DNA of 64,000 nt, taken from positions 248,001-312,000 of the forward strand of contig NC_016450.1 in NCBI RefSeq assembly GCF_000235365.1, in the 5' to 3' direction. The number at the start of each line of letters is the position of its first letter. The first letter of the stretch is position 1. This DNA is from Eremothecium cymbalariae DBVPG#7215 (Eukaryota; Ascomycota; Saccharomycetes; Saccharomycetales; Saccharomycetaceae). The position numbers and the translations under genes are program-made. Shown one piece after another: positions 1 to 8,786 of the stretch. Below the pieces are notes generated by a model. It worked only from the letters and a program-made list of their open reading frames with translations. It did not search any database and was not told the DNA's origin.

Positions 1-397
1 TATTCCTGCTCAGAGCGCCACACCGTCGAAAAACACACACACAGGCGTTATGAGTCAACGAAAAACAAGGAAAAGGTGCTGTTGTGTCTGCATCGAGCAG
101 CACCGTGGTGGTACTCAATATAATGACCGTAATAATGACAACAATAGCCACCGCCATGGCCCGGCGGGCCATGGCGGTGGGCAAAAAAGCACGTTTGGGT
201 TATCGGGTGGATTTCTGGCTCGCACCCTGCTGTCATCCACGAGGTACAAAGTGACCGGGCCATGTGGGGCGGCGAGGGGTTTGTGTGATAATCTTTCCGG
301 CGTGGTTTTGCTGGGCTGTTTCGGGTTTGGCACAGATAAAGGCAAGCGCAGAACGACACACGAGAGCGGGAAAAAGCTTGGCTGGCCGTGTGCAGTG
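1..397. other. GC-rich upstream region of CMC4
   Basis: No gene is recognised here. By synteny with S. cerevisiae, an ICY1/ICY2-type gene should lie further left, outside the window, so this is probably a divergent promoter. The stretch is open in the CMC4 frame back to an ATG at 50, but the translation is low-complexity and resembles nothing known. It holds the perfect hairpin at 148-180. Confidence 0.5.
148..180. repeat. Perfect inverted repeat, 16-bp arms, 1-nt loop
   Basis: Arms 148-163 and 165-180 are exact reverse complements around a single G at 164. The arms are GC-rich and contain CCATGG. It lies about 220 bp upstream of the CMC4 start. Confidence 0.95.
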
Positions 398-664
398 ATG
401 GGAGCGTGCAAAGCGGAGGCGTGTGCCATACAGGCGTGTTTGAAGCGTCACGGGTATGATGAGGGCCGGTGCGTGGCGGCGGTTAACGAGTTATATGCGT
501 GTTGCAGGCGGTTCTACCGTGGGCAGCGGGGGGGCAGCAGCAGCTGCTGCCCAGGTGCGGAGGTTGTTGAGCGCAGGGTGGGCGGAGGGCGGGCTGCAGG
601 CACGGGGGCAGTTGGGGGTGGTGCGACGGGCGGGCACGTTGTGCGCTGGGCGCAGGATACATAG
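398..664 (+). CDS. CMC4: Cmc4-like twin CX9C mitochondrial intermembrane-space protein
   Basis: This encodes a small cysteine-rich protein of 88 residues. The twin CX9C motif is exact: C4-x9-C14 and C25-x9-C35, with an extra C36 and a C50-C51-P52 motif as in Cmc4 (human relative CMC4/p8-MTCP1). In this family the cysteines form a disulfide-linked helical hairpin imported into the mitochondrial intermembrane space through the Mia40 pathway. The reading frame is open far upstream, but the ATG at 398 gives the family's short N-terminus ahead of the first cysteine. The Gly/Ala-rich tail after residue 60 is longer than usual. S. cerevisiae CMC4 has an intron; none is needed here. Position and orientation next to RPL36 match YMR194C-B. 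The very high GC of this gene is unlike most of its neighbours. Confidence 0.85.
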   Translation: MGACKAEACAIQACLKRHGYDEGRCVAAVNELYACCRRFYRGQRGGSSSCCPGAEVVERRVGGGRAAGTGAVGGGATGGHVVRWAQDT

Positions 665-1937
665 GCTAGATAGAGGTAGATAGAGGTCAGGTGATAGTAA
701 ATGTACATTCTGAACCGCATAGCTGCGCCAAGGGACGCAGCACGACAGGCCGGCCGGAGGAATGCGAGTCCCTTCGCAGGTCCAGCGGTCTCTACGAGAC
801 CGCTGGACCTGCGAGTTAGTTGCTCTGAGACAGCCGCGAGCACGAGAGCAAGAGGGCCTGGGACAACGGCGGGCTCCTGGCAGCGAAGTAGGTGGGATGC
901 AAACTTGCCGTGACTCTGGGCGTCTGTTAAAGACATGGTGAGCCCGGAAAGGTGGCGGGACAAGACACGGCGGGGGACGCGGACTGGCTTTTATAGAAAA
1001 GCTGGGTCGGGCCGGGTAACCTTCCGGGCGGCGCGGCGGGCGCGAGGGCTGCGGAGGGATTATGTAATGCGCGGCGGGCGTTGCGGGTGGAGATGGGCCG
1101 TGTGGTCGGGAAATCCTGTTGTGTGCGATGTGCACTGCATGTGTGGTTGGCCGCGGCTGTTTGTGGAGTCTGGCAGCCATGAGATGTCGGCCAGGGCGGT
1201 GGGGGTTTGGTGGTGGCTTCCACGGGTGCTGCATGGCAGGTCCGGTCAGGCTCCGCTTCAAAGAGGTAATCCTGGACGGTTCTGGGTGTGCCATTCTGCC
1301 ACAGTTTGGTGCGGGAGCTTCGTCTGCTGCTGTTGTTCAGCGGAGCAGACATTATAGCGATGCGCTTTTTCTCTCTGGCTCCAACTGTTGCGGCCAAGAA
1401 TGTGAGAGAAAGGCCCTGGCAGCACCTGTTCTCCTCTGCACTGGCCGGCAAATCGGTTTCCAAGTCGGTTTCGTGATATTCGGAGGTTGAGTCGGGCGGT
1501 GAAAAAGCGGGACAATTACAAAGCGTCTGGGCAAAAGGACAACTGCACCGGGCTCGCAGCGAAGTGCAACAGTGGATTCTTCTTGATGTTGTTCTCTTTA
1601 ATGGTAGTCATCTGTATCCATGGCTTTCTGTCCGCTGAAAGACGCGCGATCCGGAGGCTGCGTCGCCGATTCATGCACTGCAAACTTAAAATAAGGGTCT
1701 GCCGCCTGTGTTCAACAAGGGTATTGCGTAGCTACATTTATTTGGAGATGTCTTGTTTGTATATTGACAGACGATCCCCTTGTCACCATTACTGTAACGC
1801 CAGAAGCGCGATATTCCTTCTACACACGCACTATGACGCAGGTGGAGTATAGTATAACAAAGAGAAAAACATTTTGTTTTTATTATATTATATTCGAAAT
1901 AATAATATACGTTACAAAAGTCGCCGAACCTATCGGC
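665..1937. other. GC-rich convergent intergenic region
   Basis: This 1.27 kb gap lies between the converging 3' ends of CMC4 and RPL36, where such yeast gaps are usually short. Up to about 1480 it is strongly GC-rich, so all six frames contain chance ORFs; their translations are Pro/Arg/Ala-rich with no recognisable domain. It holds the perfect hairpin at 774-814. From about 1560 it becomes AT-rich. I see no convincing gene or RNA. Confidence 0.5.
774..814. repeat. Perfect inverted repeat, 19-bp arms, 3-nt loop
   Basis: Arms 774-792 and 796-814 are exact reverse complements around TAC at 793-795. Inside it, 786-802 reads CGG-N11-CCG, the spacing bound by Gal4/Lac9-type zinc-cluster dimers. 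It lies 110 bp past the CMC4 stop. The structure could equally act as a transcript hairpin. Confidence 0.95.
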
Positions 1938-2611
1938 TCAGTGACGTCTGGAAGCAGCAATGACGTTGTTCATTTCTTCAACCTTAGCCTTTGCTCTGCC
2001 AAAAGTACCCAATCTCTTCTTGGCAACCTTTCTGGCTCTCTTCTCACCAGAGTTTCTGATCAAATCAAGCAATCTTCTCTCGTATGGAGCCAACCCGGCG
2101 ACTTCCTTGACAATAGATCTAACAAACTCCGTTCTCTTGGAAGAAGCACCCTTTCTGTAAGAGATCTTTGGGGCTGGGGTCATCGAGTTGACCTTCTTAC
2201 CCTTGTTCAAACCAACAGCAATACCTGTAATCCAATAATTGTTAGTAGTTGTTCCACATAAACAAGAAACACATAGATGGCTAGTAGATCCACCAATGGA
2301 AAGATTCGTATGAGTTTGTTTTGTCACATGGCCCTCGCTCTGTTTCAGCTCCCCCCTCTTACCGGAACTCCCGCAGCCTTGACACTCCATTCGAAATACC
2401 CAGAATACCTCCGACGCTGCCCACAGTCCACAGCCTCCGCACAGACTGTCTCAAAGCTCAAAATCTTAACAAGCCTAGGACCCCGTAATATAGCATCTCC
2501 GTTGGTTCTTGTGCTCGACGCTATGCAAACCACGCAACAACCCACATTTCCATTCTCTCACCGACCCATCTGTTATCTAAACGTTTTAAACATACCAGAT
2601 TTAACAGCCAT
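1938..2611 (-). CDS. RPL36: 60S ribosomal protein eL36 (two exons)
   Basis: The gene encodes ribosomal protein eL36, a 100-residue basic component of the cytosolic large subunit. Exon 1 is 2596-2611 (16 nt, coding MAVKS and the first base of Gly6) and exon 2 is 1938-2224. The second exon carries the family core, including [27 protein letters not shown] and the terminal AASRRH. The 16-nt first exon ending inside the Gly codon is the same arrangement as in S. cerevisiae RPL36A/B. The annotated frame upstream of 2224 is intron read-through, not protein. The neighbouring MRPL24 and GYP5 match both yeast RPL36 loci. Confidence 0.96.
2225..2595 (-). other. RPL36: RPL36 intron
   Basis: This 371-nt intron has a GTATGT donor (2595-2590 on the minus strand), a perfect TACTAAC branch point about 25 nt before the acceptor, and a TTACAG acceptor ending at 2225. 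Splicing restores an uninterrupted 100-residue eL36. I see no obvious snoRNA inside it. Confidence 0.93.
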
Positions 2612-3235
2612 CTCTATCTATCGTTCTCTTCTCGCAAAGTATGCCAATATAGAGTGTTATAATGTTGTATATGCCACACAAGATAAAGCCTGCTTCCAGC
2701 TTGAAAGAGTAGGGCCATCAAGCTTGCCAAAAATTTTTCGTAAAATCAGGGTTACCCGGTTGCTGCCAATGCTCACCATTTTTGGGGAGAACCGTTCCGT
2801 TCGCTCCTGTCTGTGCCGGCCGGCGACGCGCCCACCACCAGACGGGGGCAGGCGGTGGGCCGCCCCTCCCTCCGCGCATACTTGCCAGGCCCAGGCCGCG
2901 GTGGGCGCGTCGCCGGCCGCGGCCTTGCATCTGCCGATCTCCGCGCACCACAAGCTTCCGAACTGCCTGGTGTGTAGATGTTTTTATGGTGCACGGATGG
3001 AGCAGTCACACGAGATTTCACGATCTGTCTCGCGATGAACTAATGTAGCTCTTTTGTGACGCTCTGCGGGAGGTATCTTCCCAGTGTAGTATAATAATTA
3101 TAGAAGTGTATGCTTATAATTGGTAAATACGTGCGGCAGCCATTTCCGTTGGCTAGCGTCAGTCTGAAACATCTTTTAATTATAATTTTTATTTATGTAC
3201 AGGATTCGCTTCCCTTATGCAATGGCAGGGCCAAG
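2612..3235. promoter_or_regulatory. RPL36 promoter region with GC-rich inverted repeat
   Basis: This 624-bp region lies upstream of RPL36 and downstream of the MRPL24 stop. Its middle (about 2810-2950) is very GC-rich and built around the inverted repeat 2817-2919; the flanks are AT-rich. I did not recognise a classical Rap1 site. Confidence 0.5.
2817..2919. repeat. Perfect inverted repeat, 20-bp arms, 63-bp spacer
   Basis: Arms 2817-2836 and 2900-2919 are exact reverse complements, almost entirely G and C. The spacer is also GC-rich. The element sits about 200-310 bp upstream of the RPL36 start codon. Confidence 0.92.
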
Positions 3236-4003
3236 TTAGTTAGCGGTAATTTGTCGTAAATCAAACCCATATTGATCCAACTTAGAAACAATCGCATCGA
3301 TTGGGGAATGTTGGTAACGTTCTAAAAATTTCTTGAAATCTATAGCTTCCCCATCGGCCTTGCATTCTAGTTTTTCCAAGGGGAACAACAGCTTTAACAG
3401 TTTTCTTCTTCCACATGTAATCTGTAATGTGGAAGACCCCTTGTATGGCAATTCGTAGTATACAGTTATGCTATTACCATTTGAATCCTGTACCACCTTA
3501 GAATCTTTGTGCGGGGGGTTTTCTTTCTTGTCCCGTGTGGTTAAAACGGTGTACCTCAATTTCCAGCCGGTTGGACCCAACTCCTTAATTCGGGCGGACT
3601 TGTCTTTAGTTAGGTAGTTATCAATACCACCTTCTTTTGTGATCGTTTTTAGTACCTTCGCAGTCATCTTGATGGGTATTTTTCTACCCAAGGTCTCACT
3701 CCATAATGACTTTTTCAAAATATTGGGCAGCCATTTTCTTCTTGTTTTCTGCTTAGATTCAGAGACGTTATTACCGAATTGAACAAACGACCCGCCATAC
3801 AGACCCTTGTTGCTCTGTTTGAAAATATGTGATTCACCGTATGGATAGTCAGGGAAACGCCTTTTTTCCTTTTGAATATATAACGGTTTCGGGTCACCTA
3901 CTTGGTACTGCGGCTGTTTGGCAACTCTTCTACATTCAACCAGCCTCCACTCCCTTAGTAAGTTGGAGGAAACAGAGAAGCTTCTCTGGATATTGAATCT
4001 CAT
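3236..4003 (-). CDS. MRPL24: Mitochondrial 54S ribosomal protein bL28m
   Basis: This encodes bL28m, a large-subunit protein of the mitochondrial ribosome. The conserved block [15 protein letters not shown] followed by [19 protein letters not shown] and QFGNN is characteristic of Mrpl24, as is the middle [19 protein letters not shown] start at the ATG at 4003, giving 255 residues (S. cerevisiae 258); the longer frame begins at a non-ATG codon. The start gives a basic, Ser-rich N-terminus ([16 protein letters not shown]) that looks like a mitochondrial presequence. A CACGTG box lies 193 bp upstream. Position beside RPL36 and GYP5 matches YMR193W. Confidence 0.94.
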   Translation of the reverse strand: MRFNIQRSFSVSSNLLREWRLVECRRVAKQPQYQVGDPKPLYIQKEKRRFPDYPYGESHIFKQSNKGLYGGSFVQFGNNVSESKQKTRRKWLPNILKKSLWSETLGRKIPIKMTAKVLKTITKEGGIDNYLTKDKSARIKELGPTGWKLRYTVLTTRDKKENPPHKDSKVVQDSNGNSITVYYELPYKGSSTLQITCGRRKLLKLLFPLEKLECKADGEAIDFKKFLERYQHSPIDAIVSKLDQYGFDLRQITAN

Positions 4004-4195
4004 TTCCACAACCTTATCCAAATAAGCCACAGCAGGTTCCTGGATCTGAAACTGGATAGACAGCCGATGGTGTGCGGTTCAATATTCAGTCGAAGCAGTT
4101 CGTGTGCAAGAATTTTCTTGAAAATGTGTGAAAACCCGGCGCTGGCTCTAGTTTTTACAATTCCGTATCACGTTACCACCGGTGTCATGATAAAT

Positions 4196-4201
4196 CACGT
4201 G
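4196..4201. promoter_or_regulatory. CACGTG E-box upstream of MRPL24
   Basis: The context ATCACGTGAC matches the Cbf1 consensus RTCACRTG. Cbf1 commonly binds promoters of mitochondrial and ribosomal genes in non-Saccharomyces yeasts; use here is inferred. Confidence 0.6.
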
Positions 4202-4248
4202 ACTTAAAGAGCGTGTTCGGGCACACTGATGGGGCCCAAAGACGATGA

Positions 4249-4270
4249 TATATATATATATATATATATA
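4249..4270. repeat. (TA)11 microsatellite
   Basis: Eleven uninterrupted TA units lie 50 bp past the GYP5 stop. Confidence 0.95.
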
Positions 4271-4319
4271 ATGGAAGCAACCGCTTGAAATATGATTATA
4301 ATTGCAAAATAGCAAAGCT

Positions 4320-6815
4320 TTACCATGGTTTCTTGAACGTCCAGCTGCCGATTGATGGTGAAATAGCATGTAAACTCGTTGGAGATTTTTTCACAGATTC
4401 TTGATTCTGCTTCTCTGTATGGATTACGGTGTTTGCCTTAAGTAGTTCTATTTCTTTTTCCAAGGCAGCGATTTTGTCTTCTAAATCTTGGTTTTGATTC
4501 ATCACTTCTAGGTTCCTTTGCATGGTCTTCTCCAAATCTTCTTTTAGATTTGTGGGGATCTCTGCGTCTGGGTTTGGCAGAGATTGTCTTCTCATCTCAT
4601 TAGCAATGTGTTGTTTCAACAATTCTATGGTAGACTTCAAATCTTGATTCTCGTCGTTAAGCGTTTCTATCCTGAGTCTGTTTTGGATTAGTTCATTGGC
4701 CAACATAATATGCTCCCTGTTTAACAACGTGTAGTCGTGCTCCAATTTTCGCACTTCCCTTTGTAGTTGGCGGTTCTTGATCCTCATTTCTTCATACTGT
4801 GCTTCTCGTTGACATTCTAACTGATGAATCTCTTCGTATTCCGAACTATATCTTCTGAGCTGAATTGGTGTGATTTTAACTTCTTGAATTGCATCCTGAA
4901 TAAATACATTGACATCGTATTCGGTGCCAATTATCTCAGATCCTACTATGCTTGATTTAGACGTAGAATCGCCACTTTCGGCTGTTTGCATGGCACTTTC
5001 AGCCTCCTTCCCCTCTTTACGCATTTTTACATTCTCTTTCAAGTAGTAACAGAATAATCCATCCTTCAAAAAATCCAGTAACTTGTCAAATTTTAGTTGC
5101 ACCAAAGTCGACTCGTTCTTTAGCATTAAAATCAACGAAAACTTCAATAAAGACTCAATACCTTCTACAAATACAACATCGAGAATCCGAAGCACAAAGC
5201 CTAATGGGAATTTGTAAGCAAATAAAGTTAGAAACCACTGGGTGGCATACATAGAGGAACGAATACCTTGCCTAATCAAGTGATTGTACAAGATTGGTGA
5301 ATTTTCCTCCAATAGGCGATCAAATTGATATAACTTGAGCTGTAAGCCTGGCATGTCGGGTAAGAAAAACTCTCTTAATCCATAATTTTTCATTAATTTA
5401 ATCAACAACCCAATAGCATCCGATTCCTCAGGAACGTTTAGCAACAATGGGGCTGTGACAAACGCCATACCCTGTGTATAGCCAACCTCGGGATCAAACA
5501 ACGAATAGGCCTTTAAAACATTAAATAGAGAATCAACCTTGTCACTAGGAATGAACTTGGTTCTTGAAATGTCGCGCTGTATAGCTTTCTCGTGTTCTGA
5601 AGGAATCTGTAGCAAATCATGATAAAGTTGTTTTATCTCTTTCGATTTTGAATTGGAAATTAGTTGCCATATAATGCCCCGGATCGGTTCTGGAATACCG
5701 TTACTTATCTCTTGCTCTAATCTTACAGAATCATTTTTGGCCACAGAAGCAAAATTATTGACAACCTGAGTCCAAAACTGCCAGTCAAGCTTGGTCAATT
5801 CTTCAAAGATTTCAGCATCTTCATCCGTCCTACCATCTTCAGTAACAGCAACATGCTCCAACTTGTTGATCGTCTGCAAGAATTCAGAATAACTAGATTT
5901 TAGTTGACGTGCACCTTCTTGCACAGTTTCCTGTGCTTTCTCATCTTGTGACATAAACTCCTGTGCATTTTCATGCAACCTATTAATGATCAAGTCAAAA
6001 TCGGATGATTCAGTGCGCTGAACCTCGGAATATTTTGATGCCGCCGAAGAAGCATTGTCTCCTTCGTCGTTATGGTTCCTAAGAGAAGCCCCTGCCCTCG
6101 CTGAAGTCTCTCTCCTGCAACCTCTGGTAGGAAGTTCAGGCTTATTATCATTCCCTGCATGCACCGTCCTCTTCTTGGGGCTATCGCCAACACTATCCGC
6201 AGCAGATATTGCTTTTACCTCATCCATGACGTGTTCTTTCTCTCCAACAGACGATACGGCAGATTTCTCAACTGGCAGAACCCCATCCTTTCTGCCTACC
6301 TCCCCATCTCGCTGCTCATAACGCCTAATTCTAGCCAAAACATCCCCTACTTTGTTGTCATTGACTACAGAATCTGCTACTTTCTTGGGAGACGCTCCAG
6401 TACTCCTTTCGTTCCGTTTCACCCCATCTTTGAGCGAAGTGGCCAATACAGGTAGCTTCGACTTCCGCGCTGATGCCGCTGCTACTGCTGCCTCCGTCGT
6501 TATAGCCTTTTTTTCATAGCCTTTTTGTATCTCAGATCTCTCTACAAACTCTGATCTGACATCTTCACCCCCCATATTTAAGGGCTTGGTAGTATACATT
6601 ATCTCTTCCTCACTAACTAAACCATTGCTCCTTCCACCTGAATCTACCTCAACCTCTTCCCCTAACTCAACCTCATTACTCTGTGTACTATCGCTCTCAT
6701 CTGTCACCTCAACCATCTGTGAACTAATTAAACCATCAAGTCTTTCCTTTCCGCCCATATGACCGTTTGCCTCTTGCAATTTTTCCTGTGCTGTGTCTTC
6801 AACAACTTCTGCCAT
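4320..6815 (-). CDS. GYP5: Rab GTPase-activating protein Gyp5/Gyl1
   Basis: This is a TBC-domain GTPase-activating protein for Rab proteins (Ypt1/Sec4 in S. cerevisiae), acting in Golgi-to-plasma-membrane traffic at sites of polarised growth. It has 831 residues from the ATG at 6815; a longer frame starts at GTG. The acidic, Ser/Glu-rich N-terminal 300 residues look disordered. The TBC domain follows (about 375-600), with GIPEPIRGIIW, the IQRDISRT arginine-finger motif (IxxDxxR) and the GYTQGM glutamine-finger motif (YxQ), so both catalytic fingers are present. A long coiled coil (about 665-800) fills the C-terminus as in Gyp5 and Gyl1. It stands for the single ancestor of the GYP5/GYL1 pair. 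Confidence 0.93.
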   Translation of the reverse strand: MAEVVEDTAQEKLQEANGHMGGKERLDGLISSQMVEVTDESDSTQSNEVELGEEVEVDSGGRSNGLVSEEEIMYTTKPLNMGGEDVRSEFVERSEIQKGYEKKAITTEAAVAAASARKSKLPVLATSLKDGVKRNERSTGASPKKVADSVVNDNKVGDVLARIRRYEQRDGEVGRKDGVLPVEKSAVSSVGEKEHVMDEVKAISAADSVGDSPKKRTVHAGNDNKPELPTRGCRRETSARAGASLRNHNDEGDNASSAASKYSEVQRTESSDFDLIINRLHENAQEFMSQDEKAQETVQEGARQLKSSYSEFLQTINKLEHVAVTEDGRTDEDAEIFEELTKLDWQFWTQVVNNFASVAKNDSVRLEQEISNGIPEPIRGIIWQLISNSKSKEIKQLYHDLLQIPSEHEKAIQRDISRTKFIPSDKVDSLFNVLKAYSLFDPEVGYTQGMAFVTAPLLLNVPEESDAIGLLIKLMKNYGLREFFLPDMPGLQLKLYQFDRLLEENSPILYNHLIRQGIRSSMYATQWFLTLFAYKFPLGFVLRILDVVFVEGIESLLKFSLILMLKNESTLVQLKFDKLLDFLKDGLFCYYLKENVKMRKEGKEAESAMQTAESGDSTSKSSIVGSEIIGTEYDVNVFIQDAIQEVKITPIQLRRYSSEYEEIHQLECQREAQYEEMRIKNRQLQREVRKLEHDYTLLNREHIMLANELIQNRLRIETLNDENQDLKSTIELLKQHIANEMRRQSLPNPDAEIPTNLKEDLEKTMQRNLEVMNQNQDLEDKIAALEKEIELLKANTVIHTEKQNQESVKKSPTSLHAISPSIGSWTFKKPW

Positions 6816-7632
6816 CCTAATCCTACTCACTAAAATTAGCCTATCCTACAGCCTATCGAGGGCCTGATGACTTGCTGCAGAAACTCCTTTACCTGACGTT
6901 CAGTTTCACAGAAATGCGGAACCAGTAGTACTCTCATGTTTCCTCCTTTATGTGTTTTGTTTTTTTTCGTGTGTCAAAATGGCTTGCGTCTCCTCTCATG
7001 ACCAGCCAGCCTCATTCTTGAAAAGCATCAATGTTTGGAATAGATGAAACGGTAGTGATGACGATGGTGTGGCGGTTAAAAGGGGTGTCATGTTGTTTTG
7101 GATGTAGTAGGGATCGAAATGTGGTATGATATATACCGGTAAGTTCTTGTTATCTGTAGTATATATATCTATCCATCGGCCAGCAGCTATGTACAGGGTT
7201 TGATGGATAGTCGTGCTGCCTGCAGGGTGGAATCTTGGTGATGGTTGCGAAGAGAGAATGGTACCACCCACGGAATGTTCTTCGCAGGGGCGAGCCAGCG
7301 GTAAGTCGGTGTGGGTTTCTGGCCTGTTGTATACATATATGGGGAAGCTATTTTAAGAGGGTCTTTGGTCTGTAAAGATGGCCTGCTGTGTGACGGGTCT
7401 GATTTCAGGTGGTTGTTGTAGATTTTAGACAGCTGCAACGCCACGGGTTTGGGTTCGTTTGTCTTTGTTCAGTTGGTGTTTAAGAGCTGGAGTATTCAGG
7501 AATGTGTAGTGGAGGTGCAGTAGCCTTGAGAGATGGGGGAGACCAGGCATGTCCAGACCCAATGTAATCTTGAAAAGGTTACGGAAAGTATCGTTCACGG
7601 AAGAGATGACAAGTGTGAAGTGTCTCGTTGAT

Positions 7633-7655
7633 GGGGGGGGGGGGGGGGGGGGGGG
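7633..7655 (+). repeat. Poly-G tract, 23 consecutive G
   Basis: The run is uninterrupted on the plus strand. Long G homopolymers are very rare in yeast chromosomes and can fold as G-quadruplex. The exact length may be affected by sequencing error. Confidence 0.9.
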
Positions 7656-8279
7656 TGAAAACACACCCTGTTCACTGTGACATCCTTTTTTGTGGGTTAT
7701 TCAACTCGTAGTAAACCAACCCGGGATGTCCCATTTCTAGTTATTCTTCCCTTAGTATAATGCTAGCCAGATCGCAATGTATATATACTAACTTATATCT
7801 CCAAAATATACTGCAGTTAGACTATCATGGCAGAATGTCTAACATTTTCCCAAGTTCAAAGGTACACAGCACAACCCTACCATATACATTTCCCTGCCAG
7901 AATCGATGTTCATGGCTCCTGGGCGACCAACGTCCTAAAGAAAATCCTCAGAATAGGCATGACCCTAATCAAATGATAAACTAATCTAATCCCCAATTTA
8001 TTTTGGCCTATTCATTGTTACACACGCCCTACAACACTGGTAACTGGCCCCCCAAACCCTCAAGCCCCTTCGTCTTCCGGATTTCCTCAATACCAAATAT
8101 AACACTATCCAAGACGGGTCGCGCTGTGATTACCTGACTCACTGAACACCGGCTGCAGCCTCCCGGCTAGCTGCCTACTAATTGTACTGTATAGATTTAA
8201 ATTACTAGCCAGATCTCATTTCCCTTGCAGAAACCACCATGATCACAACCCACCTTCTCCTTGTGAACAAGCTTTAACC

Positions 8280-8293
8280 AACGTTTAAACGTT
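8280..8293. repeat. 14-bp perfect palindrome
   Basis: AACGTTTAAACGTT is self-complementary and lies about 500 bp upstream of SGS1. No function is known. Confidence 0.9.
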
Positions 8294-8648
8294 TACATTT
8301 ATTTGGTCTAAATCAAATATAAGCCATACCACATACTCAAAACTTCCGTTGCAGCGATCACAGACCGACAATGTGTAACGTTCCTCCTCAATCCTTGCAG
8401 CTTCTGAAACATGTCGTAGAGTCTATAATCTACTTAGTACTGTTCGATGAATAAATGCCCATATTAACGACACGGCTGAGCACTTTTCAAATAGAGAACC
8501 CGTAAATCTTTGGGAAAGGAGGGAGAAACAAGGAGAAAAAGCCATACGCTGCTGCAATGGGACTAATGTATAGTTCGCCAATTACAGCAGCCAAGATGGC
8601 CAGTGACTATTGAATATTTGTAGAGCCATTTATGGTGGGATTAATGTC

Positions 8649-8654
8649 CACGTG
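8649..8654. promoter_or_regulatory. CACGTG E-box upstream of SGS1
   Basis: CACGTGAC, a Cbf1-type site, lies 133 bp before the SGS1 start. Confidence 0.5.
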
Positions 8655-8786
8655 ACTGGTAATTGCTTTACCGTATTCTGGTTTTAAGAGGACGCGCCCA
8701 AGGTAAGGAGGTTCTAACTAGAAAGTAAACAAAGCAATGAATGAAACGTGACAGTATTAACAGTAGTGGAGGATAATATCAGTGTT

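Larger units (their letters stand above)
4004..4319. promoter_or_regulatory. MRPL24 promoter and GYP5 3' flank
   Basis: This 316-bp stretch contains a CACGTG box (4196-4201) and an 11-unit TA dinucleotide run (4249-4270). No gene is seen. Confidence 0.6.
6816..8786. other. 2-kb divergent intergenic region, GYP5 to SGS1
   Basis: No gene is recognised in this long gap. In S. cerevisiae the corresponding places hold SPG5 and GAL4; neither is present. It holds a 23-base G run (7633-7655), a 14-bp palindrome AACGTTTAAACGTT (8280-8293) and a CACGTG box (8649-8654). Short ORFs here have no domain. Confidence 0.6.

Noticed and set aside
491..1294. 267-codon minus-strand ORF in the GC-rich island
   Set aside because: It overlaps CMC4 antisense, is Pro/Arg/Ala-rich without any domain, and lies where all six frames are open because of GC content.
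2225..2390. Extended RPL36 frame upstream of exon 2
   Set aside because: This is intron read-through; the branch point and acceptor lie inside it.
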